The translations under genes and the position numbers were made by a program. Below are positions 24,633-34,711 of a stretch of DNA of 64,000 nt, piece after piece. Position 1 is the first letter of the stretch. Each line of letters opens with the position of its first letter. The stretch spans positions 62,001 to 126,000 of the forward strand of contig CAMXIF010000003.1 of the NCBI GenBank assembly GCA_947243845.1, written 5' to 3'. The notes beneath the pieces were generated by a model that was not told the origin of the DNA, did no database searches, and was given only the letters and a program-made list of their open reading frames with translations. The DNA is from an uncultured bacterium. GTDB taxonomy: Bacteria; Bacillota; Clostridia; Lachnospirales; Lachnospiraceae.

Positions 24633-25610
24633 TCACTGCAGCTTACTCATAGGATTCACCGGTGCCCCATCCTTCGTCAGCTTAAAGTAAACATTCGTAC
24701 CCTCAATACTATAATACTTAGTCGGAGGCGCCACCGTCCCGATTCCATCACCTACATTCACATAACTGCCCTCAGACACCGTAATGTTTTCCAGCTGTCC
24801 ATAAGTCAATTCATACCCGTTTCCCAGATCCATCACCACTGTGTTTCCGATTGCCGGATCGTAAGTTACGGATGTCACCCGTCCATCTGCCGCCGCTGAA
24901 ATCATCTCTCCCTGTGTAGCTGCAATCACGATAGCCGGATTATATTTATACTGTTCCAAGGTAGGAAAATAAATTGTCCGATCCATACTGTAATTAATCA
25001 GTACATCTCCCACAATAGGCCACACCAGTCCATCTTCCTCCTGAAAATCAAGATTGGGCTGTACTGTGGTAGAGACCGCCTCAGCCTGTACGTCACCGCT
25101 CATGGCAGTATCAACTGTCTCATCAAACATACCTGCTTCCTGGTCCTCCTGTTTCTTTTCGGAAGACTCTGTCTCACTCTTCTTACTCTGACTCGGCTTG
25201 TCCTCACTCTTTCCCTTCTTAGCCGACTCCGTCTTCTTGTCAGTCTCATCTTTCTCGACTTCCTCATCATCCTCTTTATCCTGGGAAATCTTGGTTCTTA
25301 AGCCTTTCTCTTCTCCTGTATTCTCCACATGCTGGGAATTCGCCTCCTGAAAGCTTGGATCGTAATCCAGATCGTCAGTCCCCACTTCCGCAAAGAGTGT
25401 GTCAAGTTCCTCTGCCGGCATCATATTATTCGCTGTATCCGTACTGCTTTTTTCAATTGCCTCAAAATCCAGCACGTAATTATCCCGTTCTGCCCTGTTA
25501 TTGTTTCTTACATAAACACCGGTTATCGTCAGCGCCGCCAGAACGAACACCGAAGATGCCAACATAATAATCCGCTCTTTCCTGATACTGTTTCTATTTC
25601 TTCTCGCCAT
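24633..25610 (-). CDS. spoIIQ: SpoIIQ-like M23-fold protein, degenerate active site
   Basis: About 325 residues, with the start at ATG 25610 preceded by AGGAGG at 9 nt. It has one membrane helix (about 16-34), a long highly charged Glu/Lys/Ser linker (70-185), and a C-terminal LytM/M23 fold (about 215-325: AAADGRVTSV, GNTVVMDLGNGYEL, VGDGIGTV). The metal ligands expected at the HxxxD and HxH positions are replaced (YNPAIVIAA, VYFKLTKDG), as in some SpoIIQ proteins. The spoIID gene lies directly upstream, as in other clostridia. It would form the forespore half of the SpoIIQ-SpoIIIAH channel. Confidence 0.82.
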   Translation of the reverse strand: MARRNRNSIRKERIIMLASSVFVLAALTITGVYVRNNNRAERDNYVLDFEAIEKSSTDTANNMMPAEELDTLFAEVGTDDLDYDPSFQEANSQHVENTGEEKGLRTKISQDKEDDEEVEKDETDKKTESAKKGKSEDKPSQSKKSETESSEKKQEDQEAGMFDETVDTAMSGDVQAEAVSTTVQPNLDFQEEDGLVWPIVGDVLINYSMDRTIYFPTLEQYKYNPAIVIAATQGEMISAAADGRVTSVTYDPAIGNTVVMDLGNGYELTYGQLENITVSEGSYVNVGDGIGTVAPPTKYYSIEGTNVYFKLTKDGAPVNPMSKLQ

Positions 25611-25651
25611 GAAACTATGCCTCCTGTTTTTCATATAGGTTTCATGGTGTT

Positions 25652-25679
25652 AGTGTTACCCATTTCTGACATCTTATTC
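25652..25679 (-). promoter_or_regulatory. Possible forespore promoter for spoIIQ
   Basis: On the minus strand GAATA (25675-25679) and GGTAACACT (25652-25660) are 14 nt apart. The -10 fits the sigma-F pattern GGnnAnAnT. The spacing is slightly short, so this is tentative. It overlaps the end of spoIID. Confidence 0.35.
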
Positions 25680-26651
25680 AATTTTTACTAATTCTGTATC
25701 CCTGAAAAAGGCTTTTAAAATCTGCTCGTATTTTTTCCCATTGATCGCCATACAATTAGCGCCGTACTGGCTCATACCAAAACCATGTCCTGCACCGAAT
25801 ACATGAAAAGTGATACTGTCCTGCTGTCTTTCTATTTCAATGGCGGCAGAGTTCAGCCCAAACAAATGTCTGAAATCTTCCCCCTCAATCCTAACCTCCT
25901 CTTTACCTTCTTCCACATAGAATGCTTCCGTCAAATATCCTGCACTGTCAAAGGATAAAAGTCCCCCCTGCCACAATGTATCCTCTCCATAATCCTCTCC
26001 CGCAAACGTCCGAAGTTTTTCTATGTAACGCTCCTTCTCCACCGTGACCACACTGCTGTATTCAGTGGACGTCTTATCCTGTTCACAGGACACGCCTGCG
26101 AGATAAGGACACCTGTCTGTATGCCACACCTCACCGGCATCCCTCGTATGCCCGTTACTGATCTTAAAATATGACGCCTGGATGGGTTCCCCCCGATAAA
26201 CCAGATAAAACCCTCTCGTCTCCTCCACTGCCTTCCTGCACTCCGACAGGATGTCCTCTTTCTGTTTCTTCCCATAAAAACAGGCAAGCCCATTCTCATC
26301 CACCTGCAGCATCGTGCTCTCCGCCTCCCGGTAAGAAGACATCAGTTCCGTACGAAGCAGCACTGCCTGGGCCTTCATGGCCTCCGCCTCGTATGCTTCC
26401 GGCATCACAATCGCCAGACGATAGACCAGATACTCTTCCATGGGCAGTTCCCAGACACCCCAGTCCATGACAACCGCCACCTGATAGTCCGTCTGCTCCT
26501 TCTCTACTTGTTCAGATATAATCTGCCCCGTTTCTTCTCCCACATGTCCCCACAGGCAGGCACACACATAGGGCAGCAAAAAAACAAACAAAAGAAAGTT
26601 TCCTGCCTCTCTTTTGTTTGTTTTATTTAAGACGATTCTATTCATTTTCAT
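25674..26651 (-). CDS. spoIID: Stage II sporulation protein D
   Basis: SpoIID is a membrane-anchored lytic transglycosylase that drives engulfment. I start at ATG 26651 (GGGGTG upstream); about 325 residues. The anchor is at about 17-32 (NFLLFVFLLPYVCACLWG). The SpoIID domain shows WELPMEEYLVYRLA, EAMKAQAVLLRTEL and the conserved GHGFGMSQYGA near the C-terminus. The catalytic Glu is probably that of PMEEYL. The spoIIQ-like gene follows after 63 nt. A strong AAAGGAGGAGG at 26680s is too far from this ATG to be its site; it overlaps the predicted promoter. Confidence 0.92.
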   Translation of the reverse strand: MKMNRIVLNKTNKREAGNFLLFVFLLPYVCACLWGHVGEETGQIISEQVEKEQTDYQVAVVMDWGVWELPMEEYLVYRLAIVMPEAYEAEAMKAQAVLLRTELMSSYREAESTMLQVDENGLACFYGKKQKEDILSECRKAVEETRGFYLVYRGEPIQASYFKISNGHTRDAGEVWHTDRCPYLAGVSCEQDKTSTEYSSVVTVEKERYIEKLRTFAGEDYGEDTLWQGGLLSFDSAGYLTEAFYVEEGKEEVRIEGEDFRHLFGLNSAAIEIERQQDSITFHVFGAGHGFGMSQYGANCMAINGKKYEQILKAFFRDTELVKIE

Positions 26652-26670
26652 GAGACACCCCACATGTACT

Positions 26671-26700
26671 ATTATTATGTGGATGCCTCCTCCTTTATAC
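26671..26700 (-). promoter_or_regulatory. Possible sigma-E promoter for spoIID
   Basis: On the minus strand GTATAA (26695-26700) and CATAATAAT (26671-26679) are 15 nt apart, similar to the sigma-E pattern. spoIID is a sigma-E gene in Bacillus and Clostridium, so the position fits. Confidence 0.4.
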
Positions 26701-26755
26701 CGCAAGGTTAAACCTTCACGCTCTTATCTACATACAGACAATTATTGCCGCAAAC

Positions 26756-27793
26756 TTATCTCGCCAGATCCAGATGCTGGACCGTTGATACCGTGCCATT
26801 CTCGTATAAAAAGATACCTGTCTTACGAATCATGGCATTGGTCTCATTATCCTTTTGTGAGTTCAGGGCAAACTGTGTATTGACATTCCCAAGTCCGATA
26901 GCCCCCACACCCAGGTCTGAAAGATGATAAAGCTTATCCTTTCCATCCTCATCCTTTGTCCAGATAAGTAGTTTTTCCCAGATGGGATCGTTCTCATCAA
27001 TCCATCCATTGCCGTCCGCGTCATGTTTGGCCAAATCCGCAAAGCCGTTGCCCGACTTGCTGCCAAACAGTTCGCTGCCATCATTGATGACCCCGTCACC
27101 GTTTAAATCAAGCGCCAGAAAACCGCTGCCCGCCTGCAGACTGGATATTTCTTCCTCTTCTCCATCACAGTCCAGATCAAAGAAAAACTTCTGGTCGGAA
27201 ACCTGTGCAACATTGGTATCCAGATTGATCACCAGCGGATCGCGGAAGGTCTTTACGGATGTCACATAGTTTTCCTCATAATACTGTTCAAACCTCCGGC
27301 TCATGCTCAATTCCAGATTAAAGGATAATTCCCTTCCATCCGCAGTCTTCACCGTACCTACTGTGGAAAAGGTGGTATTCTCTTCCTCCATATGATAGTA
27401 ACGGGACTGATAGCCGTTTACAATATAGGAAGAAGAACCTCCGCCCCACGCGCCGCTGTCCAAAGAATACCTCTCTCCGTGGAAACGGAAAAGTAACTCC
27501 ATCAGAAACTCCACGCACTGCTGCTTGATGCTGCGTACTGCTTCCAGTGTCTCATCCCTCTGATTCACTTGTCGTCCGCCAGACACATTTTGCATATGCA
27601 TCGAGAGGTCTTCCAGATTAGCCGCCTGTTTTCCTTCGCCTGTCGCATTTTCTCCGGTACCCAGTTGATCATCAAAAAAGGCGTTAATTCCACCGCCCGC
27701 GTATGTGCCGCGTACCCCTATCCGGCTTCTCTTCGTCACCGACTGATAGGTTCTGGTGGATTGCATTCCTATGGTACTGGAATCAATCTTCAA
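26756..27793 (-). CDS. Calcium-binding-type protein with RTX-associated domain
   Basis: A 345-residue protein; GGAGG lies 8 nt before the ATG. Residues 1-190 are a beta-rich and helical N-terminal part of unknown fold (FLMELLFRFHGERYS). Residues about 205-290 carry three acidic loops: FDLDCDGEEEE, LDLNGDGVINDGSELFG and HDADGNGWIDENDPIW. These match a domain often found in large RTX-type calcium-binding proteins. No signal peptide or RTX nonapeptides are present, so export is unclear. It lies upstream of spoIID, separated by about 100 nt. Confidence 0.8.
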   Translation of the reverse strand: MKIDSSTIGMQSTRTYQSVTKRSRIGVRGTYAGGGINAFFDDQLGTGENATGEGKQAANLEDLSMHMQNVSGGRQVNQRDETLEAVRSIKQQCVEFLMELLFRFHGERYSLDSGAWGGGSSSYIVNGYQSRYYHMEEENTTFSTVGTVKTADGRELSFNLELSMSRRFEQYYEENYVTSVKTFRDPLVINLDTNVAQVSDQKFFFDLDCDGEEEEISSLQAGSGFLALDLNGDGVINDGSELFGSKSGNGFADLAKHDADGNGWIDENDPIWEKLLIWTKDEDGKDKLYHLSDLGVGAIGLGNVNTQFALNSQKDNETNAMIRKTGIFLYENGTVSTVQHLDLAR

Positions 27794-27869
27794 TATTCCC
27801 TCCTTTTGTATGAGCCCGCTCCTATGCCCGTCTGTGTCACCCGACTGTACCTTCCCTGATACATGGCAA

Positions 27870-27920
27870 TAGAAAGGACGGCACTTTTACGGAAATTCCT
27901 TTTCCCTCAAAATACCGTCC
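27870..27920 (-). terminator. Terminator after the hydratase gene
   Basis: On the minus strand GGACGG (27915-27920) pairs with CCGTCC (27876-27881). An inner ATTTT/AAAAGT pairing extends it, and TTTCTATT follows. The rest of 27794-28012 holds no gene. Confidence 0.6.
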
Positions 27921-28012
27921 ATGGTCTCAACATCATTCAGATTCAGAAAAGACTACCCTGGCCAAGAGCATCCTTTCCTGTACTTTATATATCGGAACTT
28001 TCTGCCAAATCT

Positions 28013-30307
28013 TTACACTCTGTTATAATTGATCAAACAGCCTTTCAGGATAATCTGTCTCTCCTCATCTGTCAACTCACCAAGTTTCAGGGTAAACGGC
28101 ACCAGTTTTTCATCCTCCACAGACACCTTATAAGCCTCAATGGTCTCTGCCTTCTCCTCCACAGCCTTACGGAGGCCCGGGAAGAATAAATAATCCAGAT
28201 TCCGGAACGGCAACTCGCCTGCCTCAATCAAAAACGGCAGCATACCCCAGTTGATCAGATTGGAACGATACCGCTTAGTGGCATACTCGTTGGCAATGTT
28301 AGCCCAGCCGCCCAGTACCTTCTGACAGCTCGCCGCCTGTTCCCTGGCAGAGCCATCGCCCGGCTTCACTGCAAAAATGGTGGAACCAAATCCTGTATTT
28401 TCATGGGAAGCATCCTCAAAGGTCTTCTTCACCACATTCATTACCGGCTTCACATCGGGATGCGCCTGACAGGGATGTTCGCCCGCCATCCTGGCTTTCT
28501 CCGCCCGCTGAATATCTTTGGCCCGTCCCACATATTCGGGATCCTTTCTGGACAAGGTAAACTCTGCAAGTCCCAGAGGATTGGAGCGATAGGAAGAAGT
28601 CTCGCCGGAAGGAATCAACTCATCCGTAGTAGTCACCGGATCGTGAATCTCAGACACAACCCGCAGCACCAGATTCTCCGGCAGGGCGCCCATAGCCGGC
28701 CAATCCTTGATATTGGGCCCGAACTGAATCTGCACACTCTCGTCCGCAGCACCCTTGGAATCAAAGACACGATTCGCATAAATATTCGCATCAAAATGAT
28801 ATTTATATTTTCCAATCTCACCGTCAAACTCTGTCGCCGGCGTAAGCACTCCCTTGTTGGCCGCAGTTGCAGCGATAGAGCGCGCATCCATCAGCGCCAC
28901 AGAAGAAATCTGACCGTTCTGCAGCTTAGATCCCTCCCTGTTGGGGAAGTTTCTGGTGGAATGTCTGATGCTGAACGCATTGTTGGCCGGGGTATCTCCC
29001 GCACCGAAACAAGGTCCACAGAACGCTGTCTTTAACACGGCACCTGTCTCTAATATAGCCGCTGCACAGCCATTTTTGATCAGTTCCATATAAACCGGCA
29101 TGGAAGCAGGATATACACTTAAGGTAAAACCGTCCGCACCGATATAAGAACCCCGCAGAATATCCGCCGCTGCACAGATATTCTCAAAGCCACCGCCGGC
29201 ACAGCCTGCGATGATTCCCTGATCCACCATAAACTTGCCATCAACCACCTTATCCTGCAAGGAATAGGGGACTGCACCATCCAAACTTACTTTGGCCCGC
29301 TCTTCCACATCGTGAAGCACATCCTGCAAGTTCACATTGACCTCGTCAATCGTATAGGTATTGCTGGGATGGAAAGGCATTGCAATCATTGGTCTGATCT
29401 TTGACAGGTCAACCATGATCATCCCGTCATAATATGCCACTTCCCCAGGGGTTAATTCCTTATATTCCTCTGTCCTGCCGTGAATCTCATAGAATTCTCT
29501 GATTTCATCATCCGTCTGCCAAATGGAAGACAGGCAGGTGGTCTCCGTGGTCATCACATCGATGCCAATCCGGAAATCCGCACTCAGGGAAGCCACTCCC
29601 GGTCCTACGAACTCCATCACCTTATTCTTCACATAGCCATTGCCAAACACCGCACCGATAATGGCCAATGCCACATCCTGCGGCCCTACCCCTTTTACGG
29701 GCTCACCCGTCAGATAAACACCTACCACGCCGGGCATATTGATGTCATAGGTCTGGGATAAAAGCTGTTTCACCAGTTCCGGACCACCCTCACCCATGGC
29801 CATAGTACCGAGTGCTCCATACCTGGTATGGGAATCAGAACCTAAGATCATCTTCCCGCCGCCGGCAAGCATCTCCCTTGCGTACTGATGGATGACTGCC
29901 TGATGGGGCGGTACATAAACACCTCCATAACGCTTCGCACAGGTTAGGCCAAACATGTGGTCATCCTCATTGATCGTACCGCCCACTGCACATAAAGAGT
30001 TATGACAGTTGGTGAGCACATAGGGGATGGGGAATTTCGTCAGTCCCGAAGCCCTCGCTGTCTGGATGATTCCCACGAAGGTGATATCATGGGAAGTCAG
30101 TTTATCGAATTTAATCTTTAATTTGTCCATGTTGCCGGAAGTATTGTGCTCCGCCAGGATTCCATAGGCCATCGTATTTTTCGCAGCCTCCTGTTTCGTT
30201 ACCTCCTGCCCTGTCATGCTCTTGATCTGCGCTGCTGCCTCAGCACTTTCCAAAACAACTTCCGTTCCGCGTACCAGATACGCGCCGCCCTGTGATAATG
30301 TAATCAT
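28013..30307 (-). CDS. Hydratase, aconitase superfamily (YbhJ-like)
   Basis: A 764-residue cytoplasmic iron-sulfur hydratase/isomerase-type protein. It has the aconitase-like layout: substrate/cluster segments LTNCHNSL (about 98-105) and [19 protein letters not shown] (158-175), and cluster cysteines Cys369 (IIAGCAGGG), Cys430 and Cys433 ([11 protein letters not shown]). The C-terminal swivel domain begins about residue 560. The best resemblance I recall is E. coli YbhJ, whose substrate is unknown, rather than AcnA or LeuC. GAGGAG lies 5 nt before the ATG. It is a single-gene unit. Confidence 0.88.
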   Translation of the reverse strand: MITLSQGGAYLVRGTEVVLESAEAAAQIKSMTGQEVTKQEAAKNTMAYGILAEHNTSGNMDKLKIKFDKLTSHDITFVGIIQTARASGLTKFPIPYVLTNCHNSLCAVGGTINEDDHMFGLTCAKRYGGVYVPPHQAVIHQYAREMLAGGGKMILGSDSHTRYGALGTMAMGEGGPELVKQLLSQTYDINMPGVVGVYLTGEPVKGVGPQDVALAIIGAVFGNGYVKNKVMEFVGPGVASLSADFRIGIDVMTTETTCLSSIWQTDDEIREFYEIHGRTEEYKELTPGEVAYYDGMIMVDLSKIRPMIAMPFHPSNTYTIDEVNVNLQDVLHDVEERAKVSLDGAVPYSLQDKVVDGKFMVDQGIIAGCAGGGFENICAAADILRGSYIGADGFTLSVYPASMPVYMELIKNGCAAAILETGAVLKTAFCGPCFGAGDTPANNAFSIRHSTRNFPNREGSKLQNGQISSVALMDARSIAATAANKGVLTPATEFDGEIGKYKYHFDANIYANRVFDSKGAADESVQIQFGPNIKDWPAMGALPENLVLRVVSEIHDPVTTTDELIPSGETSSYRSNPLGLAEFTLSRKDPEYVGRAKDIQRAEKARMAGEHPCQAHPDVKPVMNVVKKTFEDASHENTGFGSTIFAVKPGDGSAREQAASCQKVLGGWANIANEYATKRYRSNLINWGMLPFLIEAGELPFRNLDYLFFPGLRKAVEEKAETIEAYKVSVEDEKLVPFTLKLGELTDEERQIILKGCLINYNRV

Positions 30308-30354
30308 ATTCTCTCCTCATTTCTGCGCTGCTTTTCTCTAATTTGCTTCACAAG

Positions 30355-30386
30355 ATTAACAAATTAACAAATCGAGCAAGCTCGAT
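30355..30386. repeat. Tandem ATTAACAA plus palindrome upstream of hydratase
   Basis: Two abutting copies of ATTAACAA (30355-30362, 30363-30370) are followed by a perfect palindrome ATCGAGC-AA-GCTCGAT (30371-30386), 48 nt before the hydratase ATG. ATTAACAA is close to one half of a Rex site (TTGTTAA...TTAACAA), but the two copies are direct, not inverted. Confidence 0.5.
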
Positions 30387-30492
30387 TGCGAGAACCGCTT
30401 CACGGCCTCAGATCAGCATAGGTCCTTCCTATACCATAAAAAGTCTGCATCAGGCAGCACACAGATACAAACTCTAATAAGCCTGTCCTTTT

Positions 30493-31551
30493 TTAGAACC
30501 AGCCTTTTATCCTGTTCATCAACTTACGCTCTGCCAGCTCTCCCAGATACCTGTCGCATCTGTCAAGAAGCAGTCTCCTGACTTCTCCGATCAGCAGACA
30601 TCCTGCCAGAATAACGGCCACCATCCCCGCCAACATCATAAAGCCCCAAATGCCATCGGCGCCATGAAAACCGCTGTCCCCAAGTACTTTCATGATGATC
30701 AGCACCAACGTATCATTCAGCGCAAATACCGCAAAGACATTTGACGCCGCCCTGTTGATAAAACCCGACTGGAAAGTAAACTCCTTAAACAGATAGAATA
30801 AGATAACAGCCATCGTAAGGTTTGTAATGCTGTTATCCTTACACAAATGATGATAAATCCCGCCAATCTGGATGGGAATTTCATGAGATATCCCGTTTAT
30901 AATCCAGAGGGCAAGAAAAAGCGCCACTGTTTTCCTGGATATCCTCACATCTTTATACATCCGTATGTATCTGCCGATCATATAGATCATGATCATATGA
31001 ACAAGTCCTTTTCCATTGTCAGGAATCAGTTCAAAGTAAAAAAAGGTCGGCAGAACGCTGAATAAGACTAACATCAGACAGAGTAGTCTCTCCAACTCTT
31101 CCTTTTTCAAATGTTCGATAAATTTCTGAATATATCCGCTGAAAAAAAGCAGACATATATAGCAGGAGTAAAACCAGTGCTTTCTGGTAATAAATGGCAA
31201 AAAGGACTTTGCCAGCTGCTCTAATAACGCCGCCCCCTGCATCTGCTGCGGCACCATGATACACAGAAGAACCGTTTCTGCCAGGGAATAGGTTATCATC
31301 ATACATTCCATCCTGACAAATTTACCCAGGCTAAATTTCATGCCATAGTAACCTGAGATCAGCATAAAGCAGGTCACACCGATATTGCAGATACCATTTA
31401 CCATACCATTAAAAAAAACTGCGCTGCTTCCGTAAACAAACTGAAACAGATACATGTTGGCATGAATAAAAACAATCATGAACATTGCAAGAATACGCAG
31501 TAATTCATAATTAGAATTTCTGGCAGGTTTTATTGCCATCTTTTGTTCCAA
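30493..31551 (-). CDS. Acyltransferase family 3 membrane protein
   Basis: A 352-residue protein with about ten membrane helices, of the type that O-acylates cell-surface sugars. The start is a TTG at 31551, 9 nt after a strong GGAGAGGG; the next in-frame ATG (31539) is too far from that site. The N-terminus NYELLRILAMFMIVFIHANM matches the acyltransferase 3 signature, with the conserved Arg and His. The acceptor is unknown. A multi-membrane protein gene lies upstream on the same strand. Confidence 0.85.
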   Translation of the reverse strand: MEQKMAIKPARNSNYELLRILAMFMIVFIHANMYLFQFVYGSSAVFFNGMVNGICNIGVTCFMLISGYYGMKFSLGKFVRMECMMITYSLAETVLLCIMVPQQMQGAALLEQLAKSFLPFITRKHWFYSCYICLLFFSGYIQKFIEHLKKEELERLLCLMLVLFSVLPTFFYFELIPDNGKGLVHMIMIYMIGRYIRMYKDVRISRKTVALFLALWIINGISHEIPIQIGGIYHHLCKDNSITNLTMAVILFYLFKEFTFQSGFINRAASNVFAVFALNDTLVLIIMKVLGDSGFHGADGIWGFMMLAGMVAVILAGCLLIGEVRRLLLDRCDRYLGELAERKLMNRIKGWF

Positions 31552-31684
31552 AGTCTGTTTCCCTCTCCGTTTGTTTTATCTTTTGACGTATGCATTTTAT
31601 TATATAAGATATCCGGTTCCCTTGCAAGCGTTCTGTAGACTGCAGCCACATCTCATCCAACATCTACCATCCCATATAAAATAT

Positions 31685-33313
31685 CTATTCATTTATATAA
31701 AATGTAACTTCCCAGCGCTGCCTTCCTGAACACAGTTCTTCTTTTGCAAGAACGTGATATCCATAATCAATTACTTCTTGTTCCGCCAACTTATAGTCGC
31801 CAACAGAAGTAAGCACAATGCAGCTATAAGATTGATTCTTTATTTTATTTCGTATTTCTACATCATTATAATGAATACTTTTTTCCAGCAATGCTTCTGC
31901 ATAATCAACCAGAAAAAAGTTTGTCCACAGTTTACTATTCCTATAATTTTCCAAAGTTGACGGCACATTACATTGCGCATGACCATAATCTGCCGTTTCA
32001 ATATCGTTCTCAAGACAATAATTTGATAACAGCATGGGAACGAGCATATCCCCCTTTTGAGAATATTCTTCCAAAATGCTGTAAGAATAATTCCATGCGC
32101 CCTTTTCCTCATCCGTCAAAAATTGACATTTAAACCAAGGCACTGCCCGAAATACCTGATAAAATGAAAAAGCAAATAGCATACAATATATTCCGAAACA
32201 CAGTACCTTGATTTTCGGATGACCCAAAGAAGATATATAACCCGCAATAATAGCTGCCGATGTCATACAACACACAATAATATATGGATACCAAAGCTGC
32301 AGCCAATATGTATAGCTCGTTCCCTTGTTTTGTGCTAAATATGTTACAATCGGAAACAGAAGAGTAAGTTGACACAATTCATAAGAAAAAACTATTTTCA
32401 GATTTCTCTTTTTTATCATACTATATAGAGATACAAGAACATTTAGTATGCCCAGAATTATGATACCTTTATAAACTTCATTTAACACTTTGACCTGATT
32501 CAAGGAATAACTCAAATCAGACACTGCTCCCACTTGTTCCTGCATGATTGCCAAAGCCTCAGAAAAATATAACGGAAAGAAATAATCGACCAGGACAATT
32601 GATATTACCCCTCCCCCTATACCATATAGCGCAAGCAAACCGAAGTCCTTCTTAGAACGTATAAAAATATATACACACAGACCAATCACAGTAAACACAA
32701 AATATTGCTTAATATAAAACAATGCAATAATCATGGCGGCATACATTCCCGGACGGTAGTGAGCCTTAAATTCATCCTGACATACAGTTGCCATTAGTAT
32801 AATAGATAGAGTTAATCCCCACTGATCTGGAAATGCACCTCCAAATCCATCGTATCTCCAATAACAATAGTAAAAAAAGATCATACCGATGGCAGATAAC
32901 AACCGATTGGAAGTCTTTCGATAAAGCAACCGATAGAAAAAGAGTGCACCAATTACCTCAACGCAAAGAGTGACAGCTTCACATATCTGCAATGCGTTGA
33001 GCGGAGTGAACAAAAGTATTCGTACAAATGGGGCAAGAATCAGCGGAACCAGGATTCCATATACAGATGTTGGCGCAGGAATTGCATTGTCCAGAACAGA
33101 CGCAGCATACAAATTTTCTCCCTGCGCAAAATGATATGCAAATACTACCGTATTCATTTCCCTGATTTCCTTTGGCGTATTGTATGCTATAATTGTAAAA
33201 CCCTTTTGAATAACAATACCCAGAAATAATATCCATACTATACAACAGCAGCACAAATATAACTTGGATTTCTTTTCATGCAACGTTTTTAGAATTTTAT
33301 CGCTAATTGACAT
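31685..33313 (-). CDS. Multi-membrane protein, GT-C glycosyltransferase-like
   Basis: About 542 residues; ATG 33313 follows GGAG by 8 nt. At least ten hydrophobic segments are spread over residues 18-400, followed by a soluble C-terminal domain. Early loop residues (IREMNTVVFAYHFAQGENLY) are like the first extracytoplasmic loop of GT-C enzymes that use lipid-linked sugars, but no catalytic motif is certain. The DNA is clearly more AT-rich than the genes on both sides, which suggests acquisition. Function cannot be stated beyond a likely envelope glycan role. Confidence 0.7.
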   Translation of the reverse strand: MSISDKILKTLHEKKSKLYLCCCCIVWILFLGIVIQKGFTIIAYNTPKEIREMNTVVFAYHFAQGENLYAASVLDNAIPAPTSVYGILVPLILAPFVRILLFTPLNALQICEAVTLCVEVIGALFFYRLLYRKTSNRLLSAIGMIFFYYCYWRYDGFGGAFPDQWGLTLSIILMATVCQDEFKAHYRPGMYAAMIIALFYIKQYFVFTVIGLCVYIFIRSKKDFGLLALYGIGGGVISIVLVDYFFPLYFSEALAIMQEQVGAVSDLSYSLNQVKVLNEVYKGIIILGILNVLVSLYSMIKKRNLKIVFSYELCQLTLLFPIVTYLAQNKGTSYTYWLQLWYPYIIVCCMTSAAIIAGYISSLGHPKIKVLCFGIYCMLFAFSFYQVFRAVPWFKCQFLTDEEKGAWNYSYSILEEYSQKGDMLVPMLLSNYCLENDIETADYGHAQCNVPSTLENYRNSKLWTNFFLVDYAEALLEKSIHYNDVEIRNKIKNQSYSCIVLTSVGDYKLAEQEVIDYGYHVLAKEELCSGRQRWEVTFYINE

Positions 33314-33379
33314 TTCAATTTCTCCTATTTCTATTCTTATTGATAACAAATACCCTTAAATATAAATTCAAATAATAAA

Positions 33380-34711
33380 TTATTTAGGCTCTGCTGTCAT
33401 CCTATATCTGCTGTAGTACTCATAATCTTCCTGCCTACAATTCACCCGCATCCGTACACCCTCCTCCATATATGCAGTCTCAAAAACCACGCCATGTTCA
33501 TTCAGATAAGACACTGCCCTGCCATCCGTATATGGAATCAGCAGTGTACACTCCCGGTAACCGCCGGAAAGCTTCTGCTCAATCAGTCCGATCAATTCTT
33601 CCAGCCCAATCCGCTTCTTCGCAGACATGTAGATACTGTTCTGCGTCTGCGACACCACCGGCAGAGATTTCAATAGCTGGTCTGACTCTATACCTGCCAG
33701 CCCCGGCAACGCCTCCGGCTCCACCAAATCTGCTTTATTGTACACATAGAGCATGGGGATCCCGTCCGCGCCCAGCTTTTGCAAGGTCTGATTGGTGACC
33801 GCAATCTGCTCTCTATAGTGCTCGTCACTATAATCCACCACCTGCAGAAGAATGTCCGCCTCCTTGGCTTCCTCCAGCGTGGACTGAAACGCCTCCACCA
33901 GATTGTGAGGCAGTTTATGAATGAAACCTACCGTATCCGATAGGAGGAAGGCATGGTGATCTTCCGGTGCGATCTTACGGACTGTGGTATCCAGCGTGGC
34001 AAAGAGCATATCCTTTTCCATCACCTTCTTATCTTCCACCTTCACCTCATCCGTACCGTAAAGATCCAGCATGGCGTTCAGCAGTGTAGACTTTCCGGCA
34101 TTGGTGTACCCCACCAGCGCCACCCTGGGCATCCCCGTTTTCATCCGCTGCTTTCTCTGCGTCTCCCGTTCCTGCCCAACCTCTTTCAGTTCCCGTCTAA
34201 GTTGTGAAAGCCGTTTCTCCAACACACGCCTGTCCAGTTCCAGCTTCTTCTCACCGGCACCCCTGTTACTCATAGAACCGCTGGCGCCGCCCTGCCTGGA
34301 AAGCGCCGCATGAAGCCCAACCAGCCTGGGCAGCATATACTGTAATCTGGCCACCTCCACCTGCAGCTTGGCCTCTCTGGATCTGGCTCTTCTTGCAAAG
34401 ATATCCAGAATCAGTGTACTTCTGTCCAGGATTGGTTTATCCAGTCTCTCCTGAAGATTTCGCATCTGCATGGGAGAAAGAGAATTGTCGAATATTATGA
34501 CATCTGCGTCACATTCTATCGCAAGTTCCTTGACTTCTTCCACCTTACCTGTACCGATATAAAAGGCCTTATGCACCTGTTCCAGGGTCTGCTCTGCGGT
34601 GGCAATCACCTCCATATCACAGGCCTCGGCCAGGGCACCCAATTCTTCCAGGGAAGCCAGATAGTCCTCCCCGTCATTTAAATTCACGCCTACCAATAGC
34701 GCTCGTTCCAT
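33380..34711 (-). CDS. hflX: GTPase HflX
   Basis: HflX is a ribosome-binding GTPase that can split stalled or idle ribosomes. The ATG at 34711 has GGAGG 7 nt upstream; 443 residues. The N-terminal domain includes DVIIFDNSLSPMQMRNL and the glycine-rich linker GASGSMSNRGAGEKKLELD. The GTPase motifs are G1 GYTNAGKSTL, G3 DTVGFI and G4 YNKADLV. The start overlaps the stop of hscC by one base (TGATG), so HflX and the Hsp70 are made from one transcript with coupled translation. Confidence 0.96.
   Translation of the reverse strand: MERALLVGVNLNDGEDYLASLEELGALAEACDMEVIATAEQTLEQVHKAFYIGTGKVEEVKELAIECDADVIIFDNSLSPMQMRNLQERLDKPILDRSTLILDIFARRARSREAKLQVEVARLQYMLPRLVGLHAALSRQGGASGSMSNRGAGEKKLELDRRVLEKRLSQLRRELKEVGQERETQRKQRMKTGMPRVALVGYTNAGKSTLLNAMLDLYGTDEVKVEDKKVMEKDMLFATLDTTVRKIAPEDHHAFLLSDTVGFIHKLPHNLVEAFQSTLEEAKEADILLQVVDYSDEHYREQIAVTNQTLQKLGADGIPMLYVYNKADLVEPEALPGLAGIESDQLLKSLPVVSQTQNSIYMSAKKRIGLEELIGLIEQKLSGGYRECTLLIPYTDGRAVSYLNEHGVVFETAYMEEGVRMRVNCRQEDYEYYSRYRMTAEPK

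Noticed and set aside
30355..30370. Rex operator
   Set aside because: The half-sites are in direct, not inverted, orientation, so the classic site is not formed.
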